Source: Pyrus communis
Lineage: Eukaryota > Streptophyta > Magnoliopsida > Rosales > Rosaceae
Direction of reading: 5' to 3'
Length of the DNA: 64,000 bases
NCBI RefSeq assembly: GCF_963583255.1
Contig: NC_084805.1
Coordinates: forward strand, 12,082,827-12,146,826
In this document: piece by piece, positions 1 to 11,052 of the stretch
Position numbering within the stretch: position 1 is the stretch's first letter
Layout of the letters: each line of letters starts with the position of its first letter
Notes under the pieces: model-generated
What the model was told of the DNA's origin: nothing
Seen by the model: the letters and a program-made list of their open reading frames with translations, nothing else
Databases searched by the model: none
Position numbers and translations under genes: made by a program

Positions 1-133
1 CACTCATTTGAGATGGATAGAGAGAATCAAGCTTGTTGCCCAAGGAGCGAACACATTGTCTCATTTTTGCACACACTTGTTTGTTCCTATTTCTTTCAAT
101 TTAATTCAAATGTCCTAAAACCAGAAAAAAGCC

Positions 134-316
134 ACTTAGTACTATAGTCTGGTGGTATTCCTCTTCACTTGGAAATAAGGGGTCTTAGGTTTGAATCTCG
201 TGGATGGCGAATTCGATACCAACTTAGGCTACCCATTGTGTGGCTCAGCCGAACTCCCCCTCCTCTTAATGTAAAAATATCGATGTACTAAAAAAAAAAG
301 TAAAAAAAAAAAAAGT
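134..316 (+). mobile_element. tRNA-derived SINE, copy 1
   Basis: A short element with a pol III style internal promoter: an A-box-like stretch near TAGTCTGGTGG and a B-box-like GGTTTGAATCTC, followed by a body and an A-rich tail at about 290-316. Two related copies occur at 1316-1465 (opposite strand) and 9813-9966, sharing the segments around TGGTGGTATTCCTCTTCACTT, the B box and the AGGCTA-type body. Three copies plus the A-rich tail make a tRNA-related SINE the best reading. It is too diverged to be a functional tRNA gene. Confidence 0.7.
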
Positions 317-1315
317 CTACAGACATCACTTTTTATTTCAAAATTAAAAGGATAGTGCTATACGCACACCAGTTTTTACCTCCCACACAACTTTATTAAT
401 ATTGGCTTATTATATTAACATCTCACAAATTGTTGAATAAATCATATATACTTAAAACACCCCACATTTGCTTTTTCAATTAAAAATTATCTTAATACAC
501 CCCATATACTTCTCCATGATACCTTCACACCCCACATTCTCAATATACACCTTACATTTTCTACATGCATCCCATATTTTCTATACACCTCACATTCCTC
601 AAATCTTATAAAGCTTTTAATTTGGACAAAAAATGCCGACTGGAATTTTGACAAAAGATGCCACTTGGGATTTAAAGCATATGTGGGTTGTTTTCAATTC
701 CACCATTAAAACCCATGTCGTTTGTTTTTAATATTCGGTGATAATTTTAGGTGTTTAATTCTTCATGTAATCCTTGTGATCCCTATAAGATGAATATGAA
801 TATAGAAACTTGAATAACGCAGCAAAAGCAAGATTAAATAATTATTGATGTTGTCAAAATCACTAAAACAATAAAAAATATGAAGTCCTACCTCATGTGA
901 AGCTTCTAAAACATCAATTTCATGTTTCATTTGTCAAAAATAATTTTTCTCAATCAACATGTTTGTAGTTTCATTGGTTAGGGTTTTGTTCGACAATGGA
1001 GGGTCGGAGAAGTTTGATAGTGGAAGAAGATAAATAATACGTTAAAAGTGATTTGGGGTGTATTTAGAATTATTTTTTTTTTTTTAAACCTAATAAGGTC
1101 AAAATTGCCATTACATATTAGGGTAAAAAAGTCAATTAATATTAAATTTTAATGTGGATTGCATTCAACATTTTGTAGAGTGCTAATATAAAAAGCCTTA
1201 ATATTTTGCCATTAATATTTTTAAACTAATTGGACCCGACAAACAAAAAATTGAGAAACATGTGTGAGAAGTAAAAGTAAGCATGTGAAATCGGATAAGA
1301 TTGTAATTACAATTT
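317..1315. other. intergenic, AT-rich; CACCCCACA-like motif cluster
   Basis: No gene is supported here. The stretch is AT-rich. Between about 455 and 605 it carries several imperfect copies of a CACCCCACAT-like motif spaced 15-45 bases apart, which looks like low-complexity sequence or part of an unrecognised repeat. It is distal upstream sequence of the SWIB gene. Confidence 0.5.
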
Positions 1316-1465
1316 TTTTTTTCTTTTGAACAAACGATATTATTTATTTTATACTGAGGGGAGGGGGTGGTCTTAGCCTCATAATGGACTAACAATAATG
1401 TAGTTCAAATTTATCTTTGACGAAAATCGAACCTAACACTTTTCACTTACAAGGTGAAGATGAGC
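1316..1465 (-). mobile_element. tRNA-derived SINE, copy 3 (5'-truncated)
   Basis: Read on the minus strand this matches the SINE at 9813-9966: the B-box region, the body ending in GAGGCTAAGACCACCCC, and a tail of AT-rich bases near 1320-1350. The A-box end, towards 1465, is lost or very diverged. It lies about 180 bases upstream of the SWIB gene start codon, so it may fall inside that gene's promoter. Confidence 0.6.
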
Positions 1466-1646
1466 CAAGATAAAAGTGAGGATAACCTAACACCTCTCAA
1501 TTAAAAAAGAAAATTTATTCAAATTGAAGGTCAAATAAAGACGAGCCAAGATAAAAGGGAATAAGGCGGGCTCAGAATACTCACTCTCCTCCACCCTACA
1601 AGACTCCCGACTCTCAAAACGCTATCCCTTAAGCGGACCAAACGAC

Positions 1647-2949
1647 ATGGCGGTGACCACAGGCCTCATCTCCTCCACCTTCTTCTCCGGCGAGACGTCG
1701 TCGTTCGTCAGCCTTCCTTTCTCCTCCTCGTCCTCCTCCCTCAGGTTCGCCCCCGCTAACCTGCGCATGGTGCGCATCCCAACCCTTGCCACTGCCTCGA
1801 AGCCGGCCACCACCACCCCCCGCGAGCCCCGCGGCATCATGAAGCCTCGCAAAGTCTCGCTCGAGATGCAAGCCCTTGTGGGTGCCCCTGAGATTTCTCG
1901 CACCCAAGCTCTGAAGCAGATTTGGGCCCACATTAAGCAGAACAATCTTCAGGTTTACTTTGAATTTTTGTTTTTTGTTTTTGTTTTTGTTTTTGTTTTT
2001 TTTTAATTTTAAAGTTTGCATTTTTTCACTTTGTGGTTGAATTTTTTAAAACCCTTTTGTCCATTTGGGGTTTAATTGGTATAATTATTATTTTTTAGAG
2101 AAGACAAGTGTGGATAAGGTTATGTTGGTATGCAATGAATGAAATGTAGGTTTTCTTGTTTTTGTGCTGAAATTACTTGATGTTGTGAATGTGAGTGGAT
2201 TTTTGTTCGGACAAGGTTACGGCGGCATAGATAAAATGTGGATTTTTAAAAGTTGGTTTGCTTACAATAAGTTTTTCAACCGGTTTAAGCTCAAATTCTT
2301 GGATGTCTTGTGCTTGTTTGAACTTGGAATGGACTATCTTGATGTGTATGAGAATTGGGTTTTTTTTATTTCTGGATTCGAGAGCTCATTTCTGCCGTGT
2401 GTTTAGGCGGGTTTATCCTGTCGCTATTTTGTGGGGTTTTATATGTAGGATTTAGGCAATGTTTGAATGGAAAATGAGGAGTGCTGTTATAGCTTAGGTT
2501 GGTACTCAGGGTTTCTGGGGTTTGCTATGCTTGTTATCCTGTTTAGATAGGACTGGATAAGGCTGTTCTAATTTGATATGTCAGGAAGTTTATTATTTTA
2601 TTCTTAAATCTTTCTCTATGTTGTTTTCTGGATGCTTTTATGTTTGTTGGAGTTCAGTGTTTCTAGACTGATAGTTGTGTTAGTTAGCAGCACTTGTGGA
2701 AGTTATTTGAACTTTTGGGTGACTGGAATTATATACTACCTTTACTTTTTCTTTCCATACAGTATTTCGTATACTTATTCTTCCGTAGTACTAGTAGGAT
2801 GGTGGTGTTGCTCGGGTTCAGTTTATATACGTAAAAGAGGTCAATTATATAATTTTTCCCCATTTCCATTCTGAATCTGGTGTTTCATGTACTGGTTATA
2901 CAGTTTAATTCCTTTCTTGTGACTATCTAAAGATTCTATTGGGGGCTAC

Positions 2950-2982
<33 letters not shown>

Positions 2983-3342
2983 GATGTATATATAGTACGT
3001 AGGATTCAAATAATAGATGTTTTCCAAGTTCGTTTAGGGGTCCGATAAAGTGAGTGTACTTGCTTGTGGTTTTGATTCCTATTGTGAACTTTGATTAGGA
3101 TTGTATTCTGTTTTATTAATGTTAAACTATCTTATTATCTCCCCGTATGCTGCTTAGAATGTCTACGTTTTGTGTTAACTGCCTTTAAGTTTTGCTGACT
3201 TTGTCCTTTGATATCATTCTTCTAGGACCCCCAAAACAAGAGGATCATAGTCTGTGATGAGAAGCTGAAGCAGATCTTTGCCGGGAAGGACCGTGTTGGA
3301 TTTCTTGAGGTTGCTGGATTGATCACCCCCCATTTCCTTTGA
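1647..3342 (+). CDS. SWIB/MDM2 (BAF60b) domain protein, organelle-targeted type
   Basis: A two-exon gene. Exon 1 is 1647-1952 (102 codons), the intron 1953-3225 has GT and AG borders, and exon 2 is 3226-3342, giving a 140-residue protein. Residues 1-55 are rich in Ser, Thr and Ala with few acidic residues, like a plastid or mitochondrial transit peptide. The remainder is a SWIB domain: a KPRKVSLEMQ start, the ISRTQALKQIWAHIKQNNLQ helix ending exactly at the intron, then DPQNKRIIVCDEKLKQIF and a C-terminal GLITPHFL. SWIB domains belong to the SWI/SNF BAF60b-MDM2 fold; short plant versions with a transit peptide are known in plastid nucleoids or nuclei. The GC-rich exon 1 contrasts with the T-rich intron, as expected of a real gene. 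Length, reading frame and splice sites are intact. Exact cellular location is inference. Confidence 0.9.
2949..2994. repeat. (TG)n(TA)n microsatellite in the SWIB intron
   Basis: A compound dinucleotide run, TG then TA with minor interruptions, inside the single intron of the SWIB gene. Confidence 0.9.
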
Positions 3343-4530
3343 ATGAACCTTATGTCGGAGGAAAGAATTTGGAACTGCAGATCATTTAAGAAGCAAAATG
3401 TTTTTGTATGTGGGGGTTGTGTTTTGGTACTGGTGAAAAGTCATGCTTCTGCATTGTGCTTCTCTAAGTGTTTAGTTTTTGTACTTAAGGAACTTTAGCT
3501 ATAGTTAGAGTTTTGCTTTTGGATTCCTTTTTATGTGGTAGGCTTTCTATATTAAGCAATGTCACTTCTGGGTCTGCATTGCTTGAAAAGCTTTAAATTT
3601 TGTGGAACTATTGGGGTCCAAGAGTTTTAATTCATGCTGTTATATTTCCTCATAGAGTGGTTAGTACTCGGATAGAGTTACCGCCACATAGCATTTTGGT
3701 CAAATAATGCATGGAATAGAGTTACCGCCACATAGCATTTTGGTCAAATAATGCATTGTCATGTGTAAGATTTTCTCCATGCGATAAAACATTATTGGAC
3801 AGGGATAGCATGGTGGCAGTGAATGCTCTCCAGTACTTGGGGCAAAATGTGGTTCTATTTGAATTTAAGACTTAAACATGAGTCTTTTTTTTCATTGAAA
3901 TTAACCTCCATATAAAATTGAAAATAAAAGGAAAGAGGAAACTCCATCCCTTTCCTGAACCCTAAACCTTGCCCAATCATCGGGCCATGGCACTTAAGAG
4001 ATTGAGATCATCTCTAGATCTCACACTTTCAAGAGAAAGAGAGATGGAGATGAGCCCGACCAACCCAACAATCCAGACCATTCAAGAGAAAGAGAGATGA
4101 GGGTGTGATTTTATGTGTGAAGTGGGCAAGTGGGATGAGGCTAATGGGGGGTTGCAAGATTTCCGTCGGCAACTATGTGTGAGATCCGAAGGTGATCTCA
4201 ATCTCCACTTGAGATAAGGTTCATAAGCAATTATTTCAAGAGTAAATTGTGGTTTGCCCTCGTGACATCTCCTATCCCAAAATCCAAATCCAAGTCCAAT
4301 CTCATCCGGCCAGCCAAACGTGCTATGAGAGTGATAGTTTAGAAAGGGGAAGAGAGATGGCTGTCATCCTCCCCCCCCACCACTGCCAACCACAAAAGTA
4401 TTCTAACCCTCATACTCAGGAATCTCCCAATTTTCATTTAATTTTTTTTATTTAATAGTTTTACAAAAATGTTATTTATCATCTAGTTGTACCATCATTA
4501 CCATCTCTCTAATAAAGATGGGACCGACAT
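3343..4530. other. SWIB 3' flank, no further gene seen
   Basis: This holds the 3' untranslated region of the SWIB gene (T-rich, about 300 bases) and then intergenic sequence. Open frames here, such as 4249-4455, show no recognisable domain or codon pattern. The only structured item is the 44 bp direct duplication at 3672-3759. Confidence 0.6.
3672..3759. repeat. 44 bp direct tandem duplication
   Basis: The block starting ATAGAGTTACCGCCACATAG occurs at 3672 and again at 3716. The two copies are nearly identical, so the duplication is recent or was conserved by conversion. Confidence 0.9.
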
Positions 4531-4544
4531 GCATTGGCCACTGC

Positions 4545-4990
4545 CCTGATGAATGCCTAGGCGTTTGAAAATTAAGAAAGGGCGCCTACACCTACAAAGG
4601 CACCCGCCTAGACTGCTTAGGCACCTGTCTAGTCCGCCCAAACCCGCCTAGGCACCCGCTTAGGTTGCGACTTACTTAGACAAAAAATAGATAATTTCAT
4701 TTTGTATTTTATTTTTTTCAATAAATTGTAAGAGACTTGCTGAATAATTAAATGAACACACATTATATGCTTGTTTCCCATGTTTTCATTATGTTCCAAT
4801 ACTCCATAATATATATGTCATTCTATTTTGTAGTTTATGATGAAATTATATATATTTTAAGTATAAACATACACTTATTTACACGAAATATAATAGATTT
4901 ACTTAAATCCGTCTAGTCCCCGCCTAACCGCCTAGGCGCTAGGCCCCAACCCGCCGCCTAACTAGCACCTAGCATCTTTTAGAACTTGTC
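4545..4990 (+). repeat. CCTAGGCG-rich dispersed repeat, copy 1
   Basis: Both ends carry clusters of GCCTAGGCG-like motifs (4555-4680 and 4915-4985) around an AT-rich core. A second copy lies at about 59440-59590 in reverse orientation; they share a block including TTTGAAAATTAAGAAA. Clustered subterminal motifs around an AT-rich core resemble a non-autonomous hAT-type element, but I found no clear terminal repeats or target duplication. Confidence 0.5.
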
Positions 4991-5004
4991 TCTACTTTAG
5001 TTGC

Positions 5005-5729
5005 CATTTCGTCAAACTATGCTGAAATACTCGCCTTACATGAAGCTACTCAGGAATGCTACTGGTTAAGAGCAATTGTGGGCCATATTTGAAGCACTTG
5101 TGATCTTTGGCCCATCGTCGATGTCCCTACGACGATTTATGAAGATAACGTAACATGCATTGAACAGCTCAAGAAGGGTTGCATCAAAGGAGAAAACACT
5201 AAGTACATTGCGTCGAAGTTTTTCTTCTCACATTAACAACAAGAGCATCATGAGAATGAAGTCACACAAATTCGTCCCAAGACAACCTGGCCGACCTCTT
5301 CAACAAATCACTGTCGAAGATTACGTTTCAGAACTTGTTCAAGGAATAGGTATACATGAACTTTTTGAGTTGAAACAATGTTAGTCCTTTTTGGAATTAT
5401 GTCAAACTTAGGAGGAGTATCCAAAGTATACTTGCTTGATCTTAATTTACTCTTTTTTCCTACGATTAGGAGCATTTTTCCCTTTGGATTTTTGCTACCT
5501 AACGAGGTTTTGACGAGGCATCCATCCTGGGTTTGTCAAATCCCTAATGCACATCCCGTAGATGTTTCATTTGACCTTGCGCTTTCTCACACACTTTTCA
5601 TTAGACTACGGGTTTTTGTCCTGCCTCGGGTTTTACCATAGCCATTGGGTTTTTGTGAGACTTAGTTCCATATGCAAGTTCCTTTGTTTGAGACTAACGT
5701 GTTCCCATAATCAGTGTCGATGAGTCGAC
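5005..5729 (+). pseudogene. decayed Copia RNase H region and 3' end
   Basis: Translated in shifting frames, this gives the C-terminal RNase H part of a Ty1/Copia polyprotein: an AEILALHEATQECYWLRAI segment, the YEDN-type motif, a lysine-glycine-rich segment, a KFFFSH motif ended by a stop, then DNLADLF in another frame. It has stops and frameshifts throughout. The following AT-rich stretch matches the 3' end of the old Copia element at 43560-43985. The sequence stops at 5729 where a different LTR element is inserted, and resumes at 8083. Confidence 0.7.
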
Positions 5730-6436
5730 TGTTGTGCTTTGGCTAGTCAGTGCGAGATTTTGATTACAACCTCACCAAAATACGAACCCATAGTTGAATA
5801 GAATAAATTAAAAGAAATAAAGACACCGAGAGATTTACGAGGTTCAGCAAAATCGTGCCTACGTCTCTAGATAGATATTGCTCATTACTATGAGAATAAC
5901 AAGCACAAGACACACTTAAGTTAAATTGACATAACCCACACCCGAATCCCTTGTACACCTACTCATAGAATTTTCCTAAGAGCTCACTCTACCCCAAGAG
6001 TTGCTCACTCTCACTCTCACTCTCTGTTTTCTCTTTGTGTTCTCCAACGGATGCTTATACAATGCATGAATATTGCCTTCACTTATAGGCATACACCAGC
6101 AATTATGCCAGCAACCAAGACCAAGAAAATCTTAAGTTCACATGTCATATTTAACACCCCTTTGCTGTACCTAGCTTATAGAGTGCAACCCCTTCTCCAT
6201 TTGCCATTTAATGCATAGAAAAGAAAACATACACAATTGCATGCAAGTAAGACTTGCTTTCTTCCAACTTTGCTTGAGATAGTCACCATGTCTTCTCTTG
6301 AACGAAGACTTCCATGCCACAACCGAAAGCAAAACACAAATTCACAGATGGATGTTGCCATTTTCTTGTAGCATTCACGAAGTTATACACATGAAAAATT
6401 ATTGCCAACTCATAAGTATATGAGCCAAACACAACA
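5730..6436 (-). repeat. LTR (3' LTR in element orientation)
   Basis: A 707-base terminal repeat, TGTTG...CAACA, matching 7361-8077 with scattered substitutions and small indels. This marks an insertion of some age. Confidence 0.85.
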
Positions 6437-6449
6437 ATCTCCGCCTTGG
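6437..6449 (-). other. polypurine tract of the small LTR element
   Basis: Read on the minus strand this is CCAAGGCGGAGAT, purine-rich and immediately before the LTR, where plus-strand priming of an LTR element is expected. Confidence 0.6.
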
Positions 6450-7029
6450 CAAATATACCATGCAAAAATCCTTGCATCCATCACCAAAGCCTTCATTGGC
6501 TTACTTACCAGCATGCACACCCTGAATCAACTTCATTGGTCTTATACCGATTCAGTCACTGCCAATGTATGTGCAACTGCTGCAAGCTAAAAATCATCAT
6601 TTAGCTTCAGATAAGATCTCGACACATCCTTGTCTCCTCCAGCAGGATTTCCCCCTCTTCATTGTCTACAACCTAGAAGATTGTCAGAGTGTCTGTTTTG
6701 AGCAACAACTTGTCGAGCCAGACAAAATTCCCCACACTTCCTCTTTCCTCAGGGCCATCTGATCACCTGTGAATCTTATAGCTCCACCTGCAGCAAAACC
6801 CTTGCAACACTGGAGTCTATACATCACAAGGAGAAGTGTTGCTTCAAGTACCTAGAACTCAAAGTCTTCCGCCACAAACCTGCTACAACCCAGCCTTGCA
6901 ATCGTAGCACTGTGGACCCTTGCCTCCAGAACCGGATATGAACCTGCTGTTTCTCTCAGATCATCTTTCCAATTTTCTTCCATGATTCCAACCTTGAACA
7001 GCTAAAGGAGTCTCGTGCCCACCATCGTC

Positions 7030-7315
7030 CATGGTCTCTTTTTGTGTGTATTCCACACCAAAGCAGCCTGCACTGCTCCAAACTTACTGTATCTTTCCAT
7101 GAAGTAAAGTTTCACCAGGTTTTTGTACGAATCTGTAAGTGAGGTAAGAAGAAAGAGGCCTTTGTCTTCTTCCTCAACATCAACTTTCGCAGTTGATCCA
7201 AGCGTCCTTGCACATCTTCCATTTCTTCAGGCTTCCATTACTCTCCTCTGCAAAAGTAAAACCGTCTCTCCCATTAAATTTCTCAACTGAAAATTCCATG
7301 GTGAACAACAAATAT
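7030..7315 (-). pseudogene. Copia gag remnant inside the small LTR element
   Basis: On the minus strand the frame opens with MEFSVEKFNGRDGFTF, then a KKWKMCKDAW segment. After a frame change it gives VDVEEEDKGLFLLTSLTDSY followed by a VQAAL segment. This order is the gag core of Tork/Angela-type Copia elements (family knowledge). At least one frameshift and several stops show that it is dead. A possible zinc-knuckle remnant with QCYDCK follows further along. Confidence 0.6.
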
Positions 7316-7344
7316 GGACCTCTAACGAACCAAAGCCCCCAACG

Positions 7345-7360
7345 ATGCTCTAATACCAAT
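7345..7360 (-). other. primer-binding site, tRNA-iMet type
   Basis: On the minus strand, TGGTATTAGAGC follows the LTR end after two bases. It matches the usual plant initiator-Met primer site TGGTATCAGAGC at 11 of 12 positions, which fixes the element's orientation. Confidence 0.8.
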
Positions 7361-8077
7361 TGTTGAGCTTTGGCCAGTCAGTGCGAGATTCTGATTACAA
7401 CGTCACCAAAATACAATACCACAGTTTAACAGAATAAATTACAATAAATAAAGACATTGAGAGATTTACGATGTTCTGCAAAATCCTGCCTACGTCCCTA
7501 GAAAGATATTGCTTTTCACTATGAGAATAACTAGTGCAAGATATACTTGAGTTAAATCGACATAACCCAAACCCAAATCCTTTGTACACCCACTCACAAA
7601 ATTTTCCCAAGAGCTCACTCTACCCCAAGAGTATCTCACTCTCACTCTCTGTTTTCGCTCATCTGTGTTCTCCGCCGAATGCTTATACAATGCATGAATA
7701 TTACCTTCACTTATAGGCATACACCAAGAATTATGCCAACAACCAAGACCAAGAAAATCTTAAGTTCACATGGCATGTTCAACACCCCTTTGTTGTACCT
7801 AGCCTATAGAGTGCAACCCTTTTTTCCATTTGCCATTTAATGCATAGAAAAGAAAACATGCACAATTGCATGCAAGCAAACACAAAGTAAAGACTTGCTT
7901 GCTTCCAACTTTGCTTGTGGCAGTTACCATGTATTCTCTTGAACGAAGACTTCCATGCCACAACCGAAAGCAAAACACAAAGTCACAAATGGATGCTGCC
8001 ATTTCCTTGTAGCATTCACAAAGTTATACACATGCAAAATTGTTGCCAACTCATAAGTATATGAGCCAAACACAACA
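7361..8077 (-). repeat. LTR (5' LTR in element orientation)
   Basis: A 717-base terminal repeat, TGTTG...CAACA, paired with 5730-6436 and next to the primer-binding site. Confidence 0.85.
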
Positions 8078-8082
8078 TTGAC

Positions 8083-8345
8083 TTCCTCAACTCTACCTGA
8101 TGACGAATCTATTTGAGTATTTACACACTCAAGGGGGAGTGTTTAGATATTATATTAAAGTGTGATTGTGTAAATCCTAGATTAGATTTGGTACTAGTTA
8201 TTCTCTCCCTATCACGACTGTATTTCCTTGGAAGATAAGGGCACTGCGTAGGGGGAATAACACACCCTTCTACAACCCTCACTACAACACATTTCTCTCT
8301 TTCTCTCTCTTTGCTGCGCCCCTCTCTCTCCCTTGACAGATTAAA
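8083..8345 (+). repeat. decayed Copia 3' end: polypurine tract and LTR start
   Basis: This continues the element interrupted at 5729. It has a TATTTACACACTC segment, the purine tract AAGGGGGAG (8131-8139) and then an LTR beginning TGTTTAG at 8140. The arrangement matches 43960-44200, where a tract AAGGGGAG is followed by TGTTGCAG. Only part of the LTR is recognisable before LINE-derived sequence starts. Confidence 0.6.
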
Positions 8346-8349
8346 TAAG

Positions 8350-9394
8350 CCGCAACATAAGATGGATTGCTAGTGAATATATCACGATGGACATTGGGAT
8401 GGTAATAATTTGCTACAAGTCTTAGAGGATAATATCGTTAAAACAAATTGTAGTATACCATTACCTACTCAGGGGAGAGAGATGTGATGACTTGGGGCAA
8501 ATCTACAACTTGGGTACAGAATGAGATTAAGAACAACCATCCGAGACAGAGTCTTATAGGTAAACCATGGAAACTGAATATCCCCCACAAGATTAAGAGT
8601 TCGTTTAGAAGTGCTTTTAAAATGACTGAAAGCACTGTTGGTAAAAATGTTTTTGAAACTAATCCTTAGTAAAAATGCAAGTAAATTCTGAAAAATCACT
8701 TAAAGTGCTTCCTGGAAGAAGAATATATAACTGGTGCTTCTATTATGATGCTTCTTCCAGAAAACACTTCAAGTGTTTTTGGAACAAAAAAATATTCTCT
8801 AAAAACGCTTTCAGTGAATGAACTTGTTTATATCTTGTTGTTTTGCTAAGAATGCTTGGTCTATATTAGGGACCTCAACCCAAATGCAAGCTCGAGTATA
8901 AATAATATTGTTAATTGACTAAACCAATTACCTGCTAAAGATAATGATAATATGTCCCCTTTAAGTAAAGCTTTGCTTGTATGTTAGCAGATCTGGAATG
9001 AAAGAAAAAACCCAATATTTAGAAACATTAAAGCTCATCCTGCAAAAGTTCAAATGAGGGCTTATGTCATAGGTAAAGAGTATCATTAAGGTAATGTAAA
9101 AAATAATTGGAATTTGTTAACTTTCTTGCTCATGTCTAGTATTCCATGGACGATCAAGAACAATATTATGGATATCAGAAGTCTGGCCACTATTTTTCAA
9201 AGCATCTCATGGAAGCATGTATTTAGGGAGGCTAACTTTCTTGCTCATGCAATTACTAGTGTAGGATTCAGTAGTCCTAATATTCTTATTTGGGATTTCA
9301 CTATTCCCTCTGTTGCGGTCTAAGCTCTAAACTTTGATTGTGGTGCAACTGGCTGTATTCGGGGTTTTTCTATTAATTAAGTTTTCTTTTCTTG

Positions 9395-9433
<39 letters not shown>
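8350..9433 (+). mobile_element. LINE (non-LTR retrotransposon) 3' fragment
   Basis: The left part encodes in broken frames a NNLLQVLEDNIV segment and then KPWKLNIPHKIKS, the zf-RVT zinc-binding region of plant LINE polyproteins. The right part (about 9114-9330) encodes ISWKHVFREANFLAHAI, the C-terminal RNase H region of the same family (REANxxAH motif). The copy ends in a run of 36 A at 9398-9433, the expected poly(A) tail. It is truncated at the 5' end and interrupted by a MITE at about 8612-8815. It is not functional. Confidence 0.75.
8612..8815. mobile_element. foldback MITE within the LINE fragment
   Basis: The sequence folds on itself: GAAGTGCTTTTAAAATGACT with CACTTAAAGTGCTTCCTGGA on the left pairs loosely with a right half holding CTTCCAGAAAACACTTCAAG and AAAACGCTTTCAG. 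The LINE coding pattern is broken exactly here, directly after the IPHKIKS motif. The right end looks slightly truncated and no clean target duplication is visible. Confidence 0.6.
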
Positions 9434-9435
<2 letters not shown>

Positions 9436-9622
9436 CTTTTCCAAATGAGTAGAGTTGTACAAAGACAACTAATGGCTAGAGTGAATCGTAAAGGCAATTC
9501 AAGTGCCTTTTCCTTAACCCTATCCTTGCCCTCCTCAAATGAATGGACTTGCTATGAGAGATGAATTGAACTTCAACAAGTACTTAATGCAACTTATATA
9601 TATATATATATATATTAAATAA

Positions 9623-9745
9623 GGAGAATTGTTATTAGCATTCCAAAAATCTCATTTTACACTCCTCACAAGTGGTATTTTTCTTTCTAATTATGGAAAG
9701 GTTGGAGTGCCAAATGAGATTTTTGGAGCGCTAATAACAATTCCC
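9623..9745. mobile_element. 123 bp MITE with 7 bp target duplication
   Basis: Near-perfect inverted repeats of about 40 bases (GGAGAATTGTTATTAGC at the left, GCTAATAACAATTCCC at the right) enclose a short AT-rich loop. TAAATAA occurs directly on both sides (9616-9622 and 9746-9752). Element size and duplication length fit a non-autonomous DNA transposon. Confidence 0.85.
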
Positions 9746-9812
9746 TAAATAAGTAAATGAAAAACTGCATAACATAACTTTCTTTCTAATTTAAGTATTT
9801 ATTTTTATGTGC

Positions 9813-9966
9813 CACTAGTACTACGGTTTAGTGGTATTACTCTTTACATGTAAGTAAGAGATCTTAAGTTTGATTCTTACCAGAGACGAATTTGAACCAT
9901 ATTATTGCTAGCCTATTGTGAGGTTAAACCAACATTCCTTGCTTTTAGTGAAAATAATAACGTTTA
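9813..9966 (+). mobile_element. tRNA-derived SINE, copy 2, with tail interrupted
   Basis: Homologous to the SINEs at 134-316 and 1316-1465: TAGTACTACGGTTTAGTGG, a B-box-like AGTTTGATTCT, then the body. The tail AATAATAACGTTTA is cut at 9966 by the MULE-like element. It appears to continue at 20240 as TAACGTTTTAAG followed by a run of A up to about 20263. Confidence 0.7.
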
Positions 9967-10162
9967 GGGTAAATTACATAAAACCACCTCAACTTTAAGT
10001 TGAACCACAATCTCATACCTCATGTTTTAAAAATTACGATGCCATACATCATTTTAGAAATTTGTTACAATGTTACACCCCTGTTAACTGTTCTGCTAAT
10101 TTTTCTGTTAAATGCTGACGTGGTAAATGTGGGCCCATATTTTTGCTAATATGGATGAGTCC

Positions 10163-10362
10163 GGATCCTCTTTGTGAGGATCTCGGAGATCTGTGAATCG
10201 TGTTCGTTCATCGTATATCATGCAGTTAGAAAAAATTTTAAATATTTTTATTTAAAAATAAATATAAACAGTACTTGAAAAAAACTGATTACACGATGTA
10301 CGATGAATGGATACGATTCACGAATCCCCAGGATCCTTACCAAAAGGACCCAAAGAGGATCC
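10163..10362. mobile_element. 200 bp foldback MITE
   Basis: Left arm GGATCCTCTTTGTGAGGATC...GTGAATCGTGTTCGTTCATC pairs with right arm GATGAATGGATACGATTCAC...CAAAGAGGATCC, giving arms of about 70 bases with mismatches. No clear target duplication is visible. Confidence 0.7.
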
Positions 10363-10375
10363 TGTTGGGATATAG

Positions 10376-10574
10376 GAAAAGAGATCCTCTTCAGATCTTT
10401 TCCACCAACGCCACCGGATCAAGTGATCTGGACTTTCCAAATTTCATCCAACGGCCTACTTGTTTTAACCCCTTAAAAGTTATGATAATTTTTTACCGTT
10501 GGATGAAATTTGGAAGGTCCGGATCACTTGATTCAATGGCCTTAGTGGAAGAGATCCGGAAATGATCTCTTTCT
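10376..10574. mobile_element. 199 bp foldback MITE, Mutator-type target duplication
   Basis: Arms of about 75-80 bases: GAAAAGAGATCCTC and CAAATTTCATCCAACGG at the left, CCGTTGGATGAAATTTGG and GATCTCTTTCT at the right. Flanks GGGATATAG (10367-10375) and AGGATATAG (10575-10583) form a 9 bp duplication with one mismatch. Confidence 0.8.
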
Positions 10575-11052
10575 AGGATATAGATGTCAAGTTTAAGCCA
10601 CGTAGACCAAAAACTAATAAAAAATATTAAAAGGGTTGTGCTCTCTCTCCTCCCCACCTTCCTACTGTGCACAGTTTGCACCTCAGTCCTCTCTCTCTCC
10701 TCCCATCTTTGTTCTTCATCTTGATCAACCGCAAACAACCAAAAAAGGGAATTTTTTTTAGGAAAACTAATGAAAAGAGTTTAAAAGTTTTTGAGTTTTA
10801 ACAATAAAGAAAAATAAAGAGTAAAATGAATAGTATTAGGATTGACCTTTTAGTGTAAAAATGTAATTTTTTGTTAAAATAAATAGTACCGAAACTTTTC
10901 GTTAAAGTTTCTAATTTTTTTTTGTTTATCTCCCAAAATTCCTTGGAAATGAATGCCCTTTTGCTTGGAAATGTCACACCACACCTCTCTGCTCTCTCTC
11001 TTTAAAAAACTTGATCAGAGAAAAACCCACATCCCAAAATCTTTGAGCTCCA

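Larger units (their letters stand above)
5730..8077 (-). mobile_element. non-autonomous Copia-derived LTR element, minus strand
   Basis: Two direct repeats of about 710 bases (5730-6436 and 7361-8077) both start TGTTG and end CAACA. Flanks are TCGAC before and TTGAC after, a 5 bp target duplication with one mismatch. A tRNA-iMet type primer-binding site lies next to the right repeat on the minus strand and a purine-rich tract next to the left repeat, so the element reads right to left. The internal part is only about 920 bases and carries a broken gag remnant and no integrase or reverse transcriptase. It would have depended on proteins supplied elsewhere. It is inserted into the 3' end of an older Copia element, whose halves are 5005-5729 and 8083-8345. 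Confidence 0.85.

Noticed and set aside
134..316. Functional tRNA gene
   Set aside because: Only box-like promoter motifs remain; no cloverleaf can be drawn, and there are three dispersed copies with tails, which is SINE behaviour.
1622..2021. Minus-strand open frames opposite the SWIB first exon
   Set aside because: They are shadows of a GC-rich exon; the plus strand has the conserved domain and correct splice sites.
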